This document shows, piece after piece, positions 8,892 through 18,236 of a DNA stretch of 64,000 bases. The position numbers and the translations under genes are program-made. Each line of letters begins with the position of its first letter. Within the stretch, counting starts at the first letter, position 1. The stretch is from Robertmurraya siralis (GTDB lineage: Bacteria; Bacillota; Bacilli; Bacillales; Cytobacillaceae), in the NCBI RefSeq assembly GCF_005502275.1, contig NZ_SWLZ01000002.1, positions 124,001 to 188,000 on the forward strand, written 5' to 3'. The notes below the pieces were generated by a model. The model was not told where the DNA came from, did not search any database, and saw only the letters and a program-made list of their open reading frames with translations.

Positions 8892-9740
8892 TTACCCCAC
8901 TTCTTCAATGCTTCTCCATAAGTACAAAGAAGCGAAGCTTAAATATGGCTCCCAATCCTTTTTATATACGTCAATCTCATCTAGCGTTGGTTTTCTATCA
9001 AGCTCATACAGCTTCTTCAACGCATTTTGCAGGCCAATATCAGCAGCAGGAAAAAGATTCGGTCTTCCTAATCCAAATATCAAGAGGTTTTGCACAGTCC
9101 AAGGCCCAACTCCACGGAGCTTAATTAGTTCGTTCATAACTTCCTCATCAGATTTATCATAAAGACTTTGTAAATCTAACTTTCCGTCCACAATCGCTTG
9201 AGCTATTCCAATCACGTACTCAGCTTTGCGCCCACTAAATTGCAGTTCTCTTAAATCTACGATGTTTAAATTCGCTACCGTTTCTGGCTGTGGATAAAAA
9301 TAGACTCCGCCTACCTCAAAGCCAAAGGTTTTCACAAATCGTTCCGTAAGCGTATGGGCGAAAGATAAATTCAATTGCTGATGGATGATAGACTTCAAAA
9401 GACAATTATACGGATCAAAATCCAATACAAGCGGCGTTCCTCGATGCTCTTTAAAAAGCTGTTGAAGATCAGTCATTTGAAAATGGTCGTCAACTTCCGT
9501 AAGTGACTGCTTCCATTGGAAAATATGAGTCAATTTCTCGATTATTTCGTTATTTTCCTCATCGACCCTAAACTCGGGCTCATCTGTTGTACCTATTGCT
9601 GTCACTTCCGCCACTAGTGGCTGGTCTTTTATTATGAGTGGTACTTTAACACTCCTCTTATTCCTGTCTATCACATGAAGAGGATCAAGAGAAAGTCTGT
9701 CTAGCACTGAATCAAAATTATACGGACCTAAAATACGCAT
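8892..9740 (-). CDS. DNA-3-methyladenine glycosylase II family (YfjP-like)
   Basis: Base-excision repair enzyme that removes alkylated purines such as 3-methyladenine. 282 residues of the AlkA/HhH-GPD superfamily: a helix-hairpin-helix KLRGVGPWTVQNLLIFGLG at ~208-226 and the catalytic Asp234 in PAADIGLQ. The N-terminal ~100 residues form the AlkA-like beta domain. It ends 33 bases before the rRNA methyltransferase start and is probably transcribed with it, as in the yfjP-yfjO pair of B. subtilis. Confidence 0.88.
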   Translation of the reverse strand: MRILGPYNFDSVLDRLSLDPLHVIDRNKRSVKVPLIIKDQPLVAEVTAIGTTDEPEFRVDEENNEIIEKLTHIFQWKQSLTEVDDHFQMTDLQQLFKEHRGTPLVLDFDPYNCLLKSIIHQQLNLSFAHTLTERFVKTFGFEVGGVYFYPQPETVANLNIVDLRELQFSGRKAEYVIGIAQAIVDGKLDLQSLYDKSDEEVMNELIKLRGVGPWTVQNLLIFGLGRPNLFPAADIGLQNALKKLYELDRKPTLDEIDVYKKDWEPYLSFASLYLWRSIEEVG

Positions 9741-9796
9741 TGTTATCCCACCTACATAATTTGCTCGTATTATAGCATTTTTTGCAGGTAAATACG

Positions 9797-9823
9797 AAAA
9801 AGCTCCCTCGCAACAGGAGCTTT
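9797..9823 (-). terminator. pdaA terminator
   Basis: Arms AAAGCTCC (9799-9806) and GGAGCTTT (9816-9823) with a U-run on the minus strand, placed directly after pdaA and before the glycosylase gene. Confidence 0.8.
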
Positions 9824-9831
9824 GACATGTT

Positions 9832-10632
9832 TTAAAACAGCATCGGCTCTTTAATCAATTTTCTTTTTCTGAGATCGTCTAAGCTTTTAAAGGTGTAACC
9901 CTTCTTTTTTAAATCCTGAATAGCTTGTTCCAAAGCATCAGCATTATCCTTTGACACTGTATGAAGGAGGATAATGGCCCCTGGATGAATTTGTCTCATA
10001 ATATTGTCATAAGCATATCTGGCTCCTTTTTGTTGGTCAACCTTCCAGTCTACAAAGGCAACGGACCACATCACATGGGTATAGCCTTGTTCCTTCGCTA
10101 GTTTTAATGTTCTTTCACTCAAAATTCCTCGTGGGGGACGAAGGTAGACCATATTTTTCACCCCAGTAAGTTCTTCCGTTTTAGCGCGAACCATCTCGAG
10201 TTCTCTCTTTAAACGCTCGTTATCCACCTTTGTTAAGTCCGGATGATAATAGGAGTGGTTGCCGATAATATGACCTTCTTTCGCCATTCTTTTTACTAAC
10301 TCAGGCTGGGTTTCTAAATAATGCCCAGTGACAAAAAAGGCTCCTGGCACCTTTTCACTTTTCAGCACATCCAAAAATTTCGCTGTATAGCCATTTTCAT
10401 AGCCGTTATCAAAAGTTAAGTATATATCCTTCTCAGCTGAGTCCCCTTTATAAAAAGCATCATACTTATCTAATAGCGCATCCAATTCTTGCCCAGCTTC
10501 CGCAGGTTGCTCATTTTTCCCTTTTTTAAAGCCCCAATGAATGGGGGTATTGCTAGTACTAGCATAAGCAGATGTGGCAATAAAAAATAACAGTATAAGT
10601 AATCCTATATAACGACCTCTTTTTAATATCAT
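9832..10632 (-). CDS. pdaA: Delta-lactam-biosynthetic de-N-acetylase PdaA
   Basis: Removes the N-acetyl group from muramic acid in spore cortex peptidoglycan, needed for muramic delta-lactam formation and thus for germination. 266 residues with a signal peptide (residues 1-24, ending SAYAS) and a NodB/CE4 deacetylase fold: TFDNGYENG with catalytic/metal Asp75, the metal ligands His126 and His130 in HSYYH, and RPPRG at 165-169. Asn replacing Asp in TFD(D/N) is usual for PdaA. Expected to be made in the forespore under sigma-G; I could not identify that promoter. The position matches yfjS in the B. subtilis order. Confidence 0.93.
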   Translation of the reverse strand: MILKRGRYIGLLILLFFIATSAYASTSNTPIHWGFKKGKNEQPAEAGQELDALLDKYDAFYKGDSAEKDIYLTFDNGYENGYTAKFLDVLKSEKVPGAFFVTGHYLETQPELVKRMAKEGHIIGNHSYYHPDLTKVDNERLKRELEMVRAKTEELTGVKNMVYLRPPRGILSERTLKLAKEQGYTHVMWSVAFVDWKVDQQKGARYAYDNIMRQIHPGAIILLHTVSKDNADALEQAIQDLKKKGYTFKSLDDLRKRKLIKEPMLF

Positions 10633-11039
10633 TTTTTCCTTCTGCCTCCTAACACTTTTTCTTTATTTTTTGTTAGAAGAGCACGAAAAATGATTTACAG
10701 ATATTAGCAAATTAAGAAAGCTGCAATACTTCATGAATTCTAAATGCGAGCAAGCAAAGTTAAGGTTGCAATTATAACAAACGAAAGTGGAATAGAGAAT
10801 GCCTCTGCTATTCGAAGGTAATCTAAACAGAATCTCGTCTGCTCAAAAACTCGGCATATTCTAGTGTAGATTCAATTCCTTACTTATAATATAACCGCTA
10901 CCTGAAAACTTTTAAATTATCTGATATAATGGAAAAAATATTATATATTTAGCTTTTGAGACGAGTTTAGCATTTGGTATTCTCAATCCTAATTTCTTTA
11001 TTAATAACAGTTACATAAAAATTTTTAATTAAAACACCT
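10633..11039. other. Upstream region of pdaA, no further gene seen
   Basis: AT-rich. A TATAAT (about 10922) occurs on the plus strand pointing toward the CRISPR leader. No protein-coding frame with a ribosome site is seen. Confidence 0.4.
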
Positions 11040-11231
11040 ATAATTTAAACGGTAATTATTCAGTGCGAATGTGAAGCGCACATGATTTTCCTAGGAGATT
11101 CGCACCTTGAAAATAGCAGCTATTTCTTTTAACCGCATGGTTTTATTCCATTTTTTACCTATATAACCACAAAAATAGCATTTTCCATACGACGATAAGT
11201 GTAATTTTACTTTTTTTGTTTAAAAATCGCT
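11040..11231 (+). promoter_or_regulatory. CRISPR leader
   Basis: AT-rich DNA directly before the first repeat, on the side opposite the degenerate terminal repeat. It contains an inverted repeat GTGCGAAT/ATTCGCAC (11063-11070 and 11098-11105) enclosing GAAGCGCACATG, an element I associate with leaders of type I-C arrays. No cas gene lies beyond it. Confidence 0.65.
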
Positions 11232-12589
11232 GTCACACTCTATATGAGTGTGTGGATTGAAATATACGGACGCCGTAGTAACAGAAATCAGTTCTACGGT
11301 CACACTCTATATGAGTGTGTGGATTGAAATAATTACGGTTGATAAAGGTGTGCTTTGTTGGATGTGTCACACTCTATATGAGTGTGTGGATTGAAATATC
11401 AATGATTGGAAATCAGAAGAGTACGAGCCTTCGTCACACTCTATATGAGTGTGTGGATTGAAATGGTTTTACTTTCGCTCGCTTGTCCTACGTTTAACGT
11501 CACACTCTATATGAGTGTGTGGATTGAAATCGCCCGCTGCCTGCGCACGTCGTCCGGAGCCGTGACGTCACACTCTATATGAGTGTGTGGATTGAAATTA
11601 TGTCAAAGTTACACCAAAATTTATGCCTGTCTGTCACACTCTATATGAGTGTGTGGATTGAAATTTGAACTAGAAGACTATCTGAATTGATTAAGCATGG
11701 TCACACTCTATATGAGTGTGTGGATTGAAATAGACATTGATCTTATAGACTTATCCAATGCTTTAGTCACACTCTATATGAGTGTGTGGATTGAAATAAC
11801 TTTCCATAATAAGTTTTTGGCTCATATTCTCGTCACACTCTATATGAGTGTGTGGATTGAAATTTTCGAACTTCTTAATGACCGCATGAATCGCCGTCAC
11901 ACTCTATATGAGTGTGTGGATTGAAATGCCGAACTTGTGCGAGTAGTTCATCACGTCCTTATGTCACACTCTATATGAGTGTGTGGATTGAAATATCAAT
12001 GGCAACTACGAGGTACGGCACGCGATGTTCGTCACACTCTATATGAGTGTGTGGATTGAAATGGTTGCCGAAAAAATATTTATCGGACAAACATCGTCAC
12101 ACTCTATATGAGTGTGTGGATTGAAATGGAACGTAATAAAAAGGGGGTCCCTGTCAGTATAGTCACACTCTATATGAGTGTGTGGATTGAAATTATAAAC
12201 TCTAACAGATTATCTAAAAAGTCTAATGTCACACTCTATATGAGTGTGTGGATTGAAATTATTTGAACAGCTTGCACAGCATCATCTGCTTTAGTCACAC
12301 TCTATATGAGTGTGTGGATTGAAATCGTTGGAACTTTAAATAATGAAACATCATAACTCGTCACACTCTATATGAGTGTGTGGATTGAAATCTTTATAAG
12401 CTTTCCTGTCTTTGCCGAGTACCTAGTCACACTCTATATGAGTGTGTGGATTGAAATTCCCTTTTCCCTAAGCTTTTTGGTCAATTCCATTGTCACACTC
12501 TATATGAGTGTGTGGATTGAAATTAATTAGATACCAGGTATAAGTTATATTGAGGTAGTCACACTCTATATGAGTGTGTAGATTGAAAT
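11232..12589 (+). CRISPR. CRISPR array, type I-C-like repeat, 21 repeats and 20 spacers
   Basis: There are twenty-one 32-base repeats, beginning GTCACACTCTATATGAGTGT and ending GTGGATTGAAAT, with a 7-bp stem CACACTC/GAGTGTG. The starts are 11232, 11299, 11366, 11433, 11499, 11567, 11633, 11700, 11766, 11832, 11896, 11963, 12031, 12096, 12162, 12228, 12294, 12360, 12426, 12492 and 12558. Spacers are 32-36 bases. All repeats are identical except the last, which carries one G-to-A change (TGTAGATTG), marking the distal end; transcription therefore runs left to right from the leader. The GTGGATTGAAAT ending is that of type I-C (Dvulg) repeats. No cas genes are in the window, so the effector complex must be elsewhere or absent. 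Confidence 0.98.
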
Positions 12590-12600
12590 TCTTCCTGCAA

Positions 12601-12651
12601 AAAAAGATAAGCGGGTGTCCAAAAAACATTGGATACCCCGCTTATCTTTTT
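12601..12651. terminator. Bidirectional terminator between CRISPR array and lipoprotein gene
   Basis: A long hairpin with arms AAAAAGATAAGCGGG and CCCGCTTATCTTTTT, extended inside by TGTCC/GGATA and with U-runs on both strands. It separates the rightward array transcript from the leftward lipoprotein gene. Confidence 0.85.
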
Positions 12652-13192
12652 AATTTAATTGCATGGTGGTTATACAAGTCCCATCATTCTCAAAAGTGGA
12701 TAGCTCGGATTCGACTGTCTTGCCATCGTAAGAAATCGTAACAGTGTACGTTTTTTCCCGTGGAAGCCATAAATCAAAAAATCCATTTGGAAGGGACGTT
12801 ATTTTTTCATCTACCATCACTTTTCCATCTTCGTCTTCAATATAGACATCAAATTCTTTTTCGACCAGCTCTCCTTGACAACCTGTCAAGCTATGATTTG
12901 TACAAGGATGCGTTTCATTGATGTATGGAGCGATTGATACAAAAAATTCCTCTTCCGGCAGCTCATACACTGTCTCTTCCTCATTTTCTTCATTCGTAAC
13001 AATTAATTGTGTAGCAGTAATCGAGGCTGTTTCACCTTCAACACTTCCAGTACTGTACTCACTGACCAATTTTTTGATGTCTACCGAATCGTTATTGCTA
13101 GAAGGTACTGCATCAGCTCCATTATCTTCAGAACTGCAAGCTACTAACAACATGGTGGCAAACAACATAAGAGATAGAATTTTTAATTTCAT
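12650..13192 (-). CDS. CueP-family metal-binding lipoprotein
   Basis: Predicted membrane-anchored extracytoplasmic protein of 180 residues. A lipoprotein signal peptide ends LLVAC, with Cys19 as lipidation site. The body has the CueP pattern: HPC...GCQGELVEKEF, a middle NGFFDLWLPR strand segment, and a closing TCITTMQL. In Salmonella, CueP is a periplasmic copper-binding protein; paired Cys in the same motifs suggests copper binding here. The start is taken at ATG 13192, eight bases after GAGGTGA; an upstream frame start at 13210 overlaps that ribosome site. No copper exporter or chaperone gene lies next to it. Confidence 0.78.
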   Translation of the reverse strand: MKLKILSLMLFATMLLVACSSEDNGADAVPSSNNDSVDIKKLVSEYSTGSVEGETASITATQLIVTNEENEEETVYELPEEEFFVSIAPYINETHPCTNHSLTGCQGELVEKEFDVYIEDEDGKVMVDEKITSLPNGFFDLWLPREKTYTVTISYDGKTVESELSTFENDGTCITTMQLN

Positions 13193-13303
13193 ACTGCTGT
13201 CACCTCTCACTTCAAATTCCCTTATTATCGTATTATACTATCTCTCCATCGTTTGAAAATTGTTTTCCATGACTTGACACAATATCTTCAACAAATTTAA
13301 GGC

Positions 13304-13347
13304 AAAAAAATGAAGACCCTTGATTTCTGTTAGGTCTTCATTTTCCC
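13304..13347 (-). terminator. Fumarase gene terminator
   Basis: Perfect 12-base arms AAAATGAAGACC (13307-13318) and GGTCTTCATTTT (13333-13344), followed by U residues on the minus strand, just after the fumarase stop. Confidence 0.85.
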
Positions 13348-13352
13348 TCATA

Positions 13353-14897
13353 TTAAAATACTCTCTCTTTAAACTGTGCCAGTTTTTCCAAAGAAGATTT
13401 ATCAACATCCTGATGGAGACTATTTCCATGGGCATCCATTGTAACAACTGCTGTAAAGCCTTCAACAGTTAAATGCCACATCGCTTCTGGAATCCCAAAT
13501 TGCATTAAATCAACACCGTCAACAGACTTAATACAATCTGCATAATACTGGGCAGCTCCACCAATCGCATTCAAGTAAACCCCACCATGTTCTTGAAGCG
13601 CCGCCAACGTCTTCGGTCCCATTCCACCCTTACCAATAACAGCACGGATGCCAAATTTCTTCATGATGTCCCCCTGATAAGGCTCTTCACGAATACTTGT
13701 CGTCGGACCAGCCGCCTTCACATGCCATTTCCCATCTTCATCCTTAAGCATTACTGGACCGCAATGATAAATAATTTGCCCATTTAAATCAACAGGTGCA
13801 TCATTTTCGGATAAGTATTTATGGATAGCATCACGTCCCGTGAACATCCTGCCGTCAATACGAACAACATCACCAACTTTTAATTCACGAATTTGTTCTT
13901 CCGTTATCGGTGCCTGTAAAGTAACGACTTTTGTATCAGTTTCAGTTGCGGTAGCGGCTTCCTTTTCTGCCTCTTGTGCAAAATCAATCTTGTCCCCTTC
14001 TTGGTAGAGCCATTCGTTGATTTCACCAGTTTCCGCATTCACGGTTACTCCTAGGCGACGGAATGCCCAACAATTATAAGCGACAGAAACGAAAAAGCTG
14101 GCAGGAATACGGTTCATCACGCCGATTTTACATCCAAGCAACGTTGTTTCCCCACCGAAGCCCATCGTTCCAATGCCTAATTCGTTAGCATTTTCCATAA
14201 TATACTCTTCTAATTTCCGCAAATCATCATGTGGATTTACATCATCATTGGAGCGGAATAACTGTTCCTTTGCAAGGTCATAGCCTGAAGAGCGATCTCC
14301 ACCAATTCCAACGCCAATAAAGCCTGCACTGCAGCCTTGACCTTGTGCTTGATAGACTGAATGCAAAATACATTTTCGAATTCCGTCCAGATCGCGGCCA
14401 GCCCGACCTAGCCCTTCAAGCTCACACGGCAAGCTATATTGAATATTTTTATTTTCACAGCCCCCTCCTTTTAAAATAAGGCGGACATCAATATAATCCT
14501 TTTCCCATTGCTCGAATTTCACAACTGGAAGGCCAATTCCGAGATTATCGCCGCTATTTTCCCCCGTTAGAGAATCTACAGAGTTTGGACGAAGCTTCCC
14601 ATCTTTTGTCGCTTTTGCAATTGCATTATGAATAGCTTTTTTCAACTCAATTTGATTGACCCCAACAGGTGTTTTAATTTTGAAAGTTGGAAGGCCTGTA
14701 TCTTGGCAAATCGGTGATACATTATCATCAGCCATCTTAATATTATTGGTAATCGTGGCTAAACTCATCGCCGCTCGAGTTCCTGCACTCTCCATTTCCT
14801 TCGCGGCTTTAACTGCGCGGCGAACATCCTTAGGTAAATTCGTTGAAGTTTCAACAATTAGCTCATACATGCTTGCTTGAAACTTTTCAATATTCAT
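13353..14897 (-). CDS. Class I (iron-sulfur) fumarate hydratase
   Basis: Interconverts fumarate and L-malate in the TCA cycle using a [4Fe-4S] cluster. 514 residues with an N-terminal alpha domain (Cys64 in SPICQDTGLP, later QGQGCSAG and a LLGCKIG segment) and a C-terminal beta domain (DGRMFTGRDA, IYHCGPVM, GKGGMG). Start chosen at ATG 14897 after AGAGGGGGATC; an upstream frame extension has no ribosome site. B. subtilis uses the class II enzyme CitG; many other Bacillaceae also carry this oxygen-sensitive class I form, either singly or in addition. Confidence 0.93.
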   Translation of the reverse strand: MNIEKFQASMYELIVETSTNLPKDVRRAVKAAKEMESAGTRAAMSLATITNNIKMADDNVSPICQDTGLPTFKIKTPVGVNQIELKKAIHNAIAKATKDGKLRPNSVDSLTGENSGDNLGIGLPVVKFEQWEKDYIDVRLILKGGGCENKNIQYSLPCELEGLGRAGRDLDGIRKCILHSVYQAQGQGCSAGFIGVGIGGDRSSGYDLAKEQLFRSNDDVNPHDDLRKLEEYIMENANELGIGTMGFGGETTLLGCKIGVMNRIPASFFVSVAYNCWAFRRLGVTVNAETGEINEWLYQEGDKIDFAQEAEKEAATATETDTKVVTLQAPITEEQIRELKVGDVVRIDGRMFTGRDAIHKYLSENDAPVDLNGQIIYHCGPVMLKDEDGKWHVKAAGPTTSIREEPYQGDIMKKFGIRAVIGKGGMGPKTLAALQEHGGVYLNAIGGAAQYYADCIKSVDGVDLMQFGIPEAMWHLTVEGFTAVVTMDAHGNSLHQDVDKSSLEKLAQFKERVF

Positions 14898-15162
14898 CCG
14901 TGATCCCCCTCTTTCCCTTTTGAAAACCTCTTTGTTCAATGAAGCGTAACGTTTACTTTAACCCCTTAATTTAAGTAAACGTTTTAATAATATCATTTGA
15001 ATATTACAATAATTCCCCGTTTTTATTATACTCCTAACAGCATTTGAATGAAAGACAAGTGATTTTAAGTTTACCCACTTAAATATAGAATAAATCAATT
15101 GCTGTGAACCGTTAGTTTCATTTTTCTCTTTTCGCGGCATATCCAGGAGTTTGCTAAACATT

Positions 15163-15209
15163 AAAAAAGAGGCAGTCAAAAAGCTTAGCTTTTTAAACGC
15201 CTCCTCTTA
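15163..15209 (-). terminator. Terminator of the SE1561-family gene
   Basis: Nested hairpins AAGAGG(C)...GCCTCCTCTT around AAAAAGCTTAGCTTTTT, with a U-run on the minus strand immediately after the small gene ending at 15214. Confidence 0.75.
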
Positions 15210-15213
15210 AAAT

Positions 15214-15399
15214 TCATTCATCTCGATTTTTGAATTCACGACATTTTGATTCTAAGTCATCTATAATCGAAATGAGCCTATCGATGTCTTCTAAATCTGC
15301 ACTTTCAGGCTCTATCGCATCTAAAAGATCCATAAACATCGTCAATTTCTGCTTTAAAAAAACGACTTGCTCGCCTTTTTCCTTTATAGGACTTCCCAA
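15214..15399 (-). CDS. Small SE1561/YfjT-like protein
   Basis: 61-residue cytoplasmic protein with a helical, acidic C-terminus (LEDIDRLISIIDDLESKCRE). It resembles the small Firmicute family called SE1561; the place between pdaA and yfkAB corresponds to yfjT of B. subtilis. Function unknown. The start is set by the ribosome site: GAAAGGAG lies ten bases before TTG at 15399 (MGSPIKEKGEQV), whereas the longer frame starting at 15435 would place that site inside the coding sequence. Confidence 0.7.
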   Translation of the reverse strand: MGSPIKEKGEQVVFLKQKLTMFMDLLDAIEPESADLEDIDRLISIIDDLESKCREFKNRDE

Positions 15400-15629
15400 A
15401 AATAACTCGCTCCTTTCAGCATTGCTCGTCTCCAATCGTACACATAAATATGGTTATGATGCAATAACGATTTTTGCTTATAACTATTATTATATTTCTG
15501 TGCATATATTTAATCTGAAACATTTTCCGTAAAACCATTGACAGAAGTAATCTCTTAAACTGATAATAACGAAGTGCATTTATACATGGTCCTTTTGACC
15601 ATTTTTGTTTAGAAAAAGGAGTTTTTACA

Positions 15630-16751
15630 ATGAACGCAAATACAAAGGCCATTACCCCAAGCTTCGATCCATGGGAAGCTTACATGGACATAGAGCAATA
15701 TCAGAAATTAACTTTGACCAACATTGAATTTACGACAACAACTCTTTGCAATATGCGTTGTGAACACTGTGCAGTTGGTTACACATTGCAACCGAAAGAC
15801 CCTGAAGGCCTTCCTTTTGATTTATTAGTTAAACGGCTCGACGAAATCCCAACTCTCCGTTCTTTAAGTATTACTGGCGGGGAACCGATGCTCTCAAAAA
15901 AATCAGTTGAGAACTATGTACTTCCTTTACTTCAATATGCCTACGCACGGGGAGTTCGTACACAAATTAACTCGAATTTAACCCTTGACCTTGAACGCTA
16001 TGAAAAAATAGCACCTTATTTAGATGTATTGCATATTTCTCACAACTGGGGAACTTTAGAAGATTTCGTTGAAGGCGGATTTGCGATGATGGAGCGCAAG
16101 CCTAGCCCTGCGCAGCGAGCAGTTCTTTTCCAACGAATGATTGAAAATAGCCGTGCTCTTTCTGAATCAGGTGTAATGGTCTCAGCCGAAACGATGTTGA
16201 GTAACCGAACCTTGCCTTATTTAGAGGATATTCATCGCCAAGTAGTGACAGAAATGAAATGTGGAAGACATGAGATCCATCCGATGTACCCATCAGACTG
16301 GGCTTCAAACTTAGAAGTTCTAACCCTTGAACAAATTCGTGATGCCATCCATCATCTCTTGGACATCCGTAATGAAGATACTTGGATGCTTTTTGGAACG
16401 CTGCCATTCTATCCATGTAATCATGATGAAAAAGATTTAGCGCTATTACAAAGATTATATAAAAGTAAAAATGTGACCGTCCGTAACGATCCTGATGGTC
16501 GCTCACGATTAAATGTAAATATTTTTTCCGGAGATATTATTGTTACTGATTTTGGAGATACTCCTTCCCTCGGTAATATTCAAACAGATTCACTTTCTGT
16601 AGCTTATGAGAGATGGATGCAAACTGATTTAGCTAAAAGCTTGAACTGTCATTGTCCAGCCGTTCGTTGCTTGGGTCCCAATGTGTTAGTGAAAAACAGC
16701 TATTACAATGGCGTTGACTTTCAACAAAGAACAGCAAATATCGCAAAATAA
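15630..16751 (+). CDS. yfkAB: Radical SAM/CxCxxxxC protein YfkAB
   Basis: Radical S-adenosylmethionine enzyme of 373 residues. The SAM cluster motif is Cys40, Cys44, Cys47 (TLCNMRCEHCAVG), and GGEPMLS is the GGE-type SAM-binding strand. A second C-terminal CxCxxxxC (Cys340, Cys342, Cys347 in NCHCPAVRC) defines the YfkAB family. The reaction is unknown. In B. subtilis 168 the gene is annotated as split yfkA/yfkB; here it is one intact frame. Ribosome site AAAAAGGAG precedes ATG. Confidence 0.9.
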   Translation: MNANTKAITPSFDPWEAYMDIEQYQKLTLTNIEFTTTTLCNMRCEHCAVGYTLQPKDPEGLPFDLLVKRLDEIPTLRSLSITGGEPMLSKKSVENYVLPLLQYAYARGVRTQINSNLTLDLERYEKIAPYLDVLHISHNWGTLEDFVEGGFAMMERKPSPAQRAVLFQRMIENSRALSESGVMVSAETMLSNRTLPYLEDIHRQVVTEMKCGRHEIHPMYPSDWASNLEVLTLEQIRDAIHHLLDIRNEDTWMLFGTLPFYPCNHDEKDLALLQRLYKSKNVTVRNDPDGRSRLNVNIFSGDIIVTDFGDTPSLGNIQTDSLSVAYERWMQTDLAKSLNCHCPAVRCLGPNVLVKNSYYNGVDFQQRTANIAK

Positions 16752-16774
16752 AGTACAGTGCTTCTTGGAAAAAT

Positions 16775-16810
16775 ATAAAAACGTCGAACCACGAGATTCG
16801 ACGTTTCCTA
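16775..16810. terminator. Bidirectional terminator between yfkAB and yfkD
   Basis: Perfect 10-base arms AAACGTCGAA (16779-16788) and TTCGACGTTT (16797-16806) between two convergent genes. Confidence 0.8.
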
Positions 16811-16811
16811 T

Positions 16812-17606
16812 TTATCTTGGTCGCTCCGTTGCGACAAACCCAAACGAAATATAATCCTGAACAGGAATCCACGCACCAATTCCTTGAGAAGTTACATTTT
16901 TGACGACGATCATTTTCTTATTTCCTTTTAGCATTAAGTAAACTTCTCCGTACGTCACTTTCCCTTTTTCACTAACTGCTGGAACAAATCCATATAAATA
17001 TCCCAATCTTTTTGGAGGGATATTATAATATTGCTCTTTTTTCGTTCCTGCTCCAACAACCGTTTCAAACGCAAGGGGGAGATTTGAATTCTTTGCAGCT
17101 TCAAGGAGCATCATTTTTTTTACATCCTCAGCTTGTGGTACCTTAGCCGTTAATCCACCTTTTACGACTTTTTGTGCTTCTTGAACATAATGGATTTGAT
17201 AATTCGCTTTTCCACCGCGATTATCATAGTAATTTGTATTAATCTTTTGGTATTCCCAATTTGCTGAAGTCTCTGTCGATTCATAGCTAAGCGGCCACTG
17301 TCCTAAATAAATAACAGCTCGATAGCCAAAGGCAAAAGGTGTGCTGTTTACATTGGTTTCATTGAGCATTCGAATTAAATCCGGATTTTCAATTTTTACT
17401 TTTGAACTAGATATGAGTTCTTCTGTTAGCTCACTCGGCTGCAGCGTTGGCAAATCCTGTGTCGGATTCGGATAAGTGTTTTCCTTTGTAATATTTAATA
17501 CCGAACTTGGGATCTTTATCTCTTCTTTCTTTGCAGCAGAGACAGATATAACAGTCATTTGGATCAATAGTAACCCAATAAAGATACTAGAAACCAATTT
17601 TTTCAT
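16812..17606 (-). CDS. yfkD: YfkD-family secreted protein
   Basis: 264-residue exported protein of unknown function with a signal peptide (MKKLVSSIFIGLLLIQMTVI, cleavage near SVSAA). The rest is soluble and matches the YfkD family of Bacillaceae by position (next to yfkAB, convergent) and by the conserved WPLSYESTETSANWEYQ/INTNYYDNRGG stretch. Start set at ATG 17606, about 11 bases after AAAGGAG; an upstream GTG lies inside the ribosome site. Confidence 0.82.
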   Translation of the reverse strand: MKKLVSSIFIGLLLIQMTVISVSAAKKEEIKIPSSVLNITKENTYPNPTQDLPTLQPSELTEELISSSKVKIENPDLIRMLNETNVNSTPFAFGYRAVIYLGQWPLSYESTETSANWEYQKINTNYYDNRGGKANYQIHYVQEAQKVVKGGLTAKVPQAEDVKKMMLLEAAKNSNLPLAFETVVGAGTKKEQYYNIPPKRLGYLYGFVPAVSEKGKVTYGEVYLMLKGNKKMIVVKNVTSQGIGAWIPVQDYISFGFVATERPR

Positions 17607-17726
17607 GATGAGTCGAACTCCTTTCACTATGTCGATGAGTCAATGTCAACCCCAACACAAATTGAAATTAACTCATACATCTAGTTTTTTCAGAGTTCTT
17701 ACATCTTATCCAAAATTTTGTTCGCA

Positions 17727-18107
17727 TTATTTGATTTCGAATGTTTCTTCGATTTCAATACTTTCCATTACAGATTGAACCATTGAACAGTTTTTCGCAG
17801 TAAGAGCCATGACCTTTTCCATTTGAGCTTGCGAAATTTCAATGCCTGTAAGCGTAAAATGAAGATGAATCTTTTCTATTTTATCCGCCTTTTCTGGATT
17901 GCGAACAACATCGGCTTTAATATGGATATCCTCATACGGAATCCGTTTTTTCTCTAGAATTTTTCTCATTATCCCGCCGCTGCAAACCGCAACCGAGGAG
18001 ACCAATAATTGAAAAGGTCGGAACCCGTGCTCTTCATCTCCAGCAATATTTAAGCGCCCATTTGCCGTTTCTGTATAAAAACCTATTTCTTTCATATGAA
18101 ATTCCAT
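17727..18107 (-). CDS. OsmC-family peroxiredoxin-like protein
   Basis: 126-residue OsmC/Ohr-like protein. Two cysteines are placed as in the family's peroxidatic pair: SVAVCSGGI (~57) and KNCSMVQSV (~107), with the IPYEDIHI strand between. Known relatives reduce organic hydroperoxides or other peroxides. The ribosome site TTAGGAGG is followed by ATGATGGTAATG; the third ATG (18107, MEFHMKEIG) has the best spacing and gives the usual family length. The longer upstream frame is not needed. Confidence 0.82.
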   Translation of the reverse strand: MEFHMKEIGFYTETANGRLNIAGDEEHGFRPFQLLVSSVAVCSGGIMRKILEKKRIPYEDIHIKADVVRNPEKADKIEKIHLHFTLTGIEISQAQMEKVMALTAKNCSMVQSVMESIEIEETFEIK

Positions 18108-18236
18108 TACCATCATCCTCCTAAGCTCTACTCCTATCATACAAATTGCAGAGCTTCTTGACAAAAAATCTACTTGCCAACAATCGTTTTTCTCATGTAC
18201 CATCAGGTAGAATACATAAATAATGAGGTATGAAAC

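Noticed and set aside
11697-11924. A 75-residue open frame with repeating VTLYMSVWIEI
   Set aside because: It is the in-frame translation of CRISPR repeats, with no ribosome site; it is not a repeat protein.
15416-15652. Minus-strand 78-residue frame upstream of the SE1561-type gene
   Set aside because: It crosses the yfkAB start region and has no ribosome site or family content.
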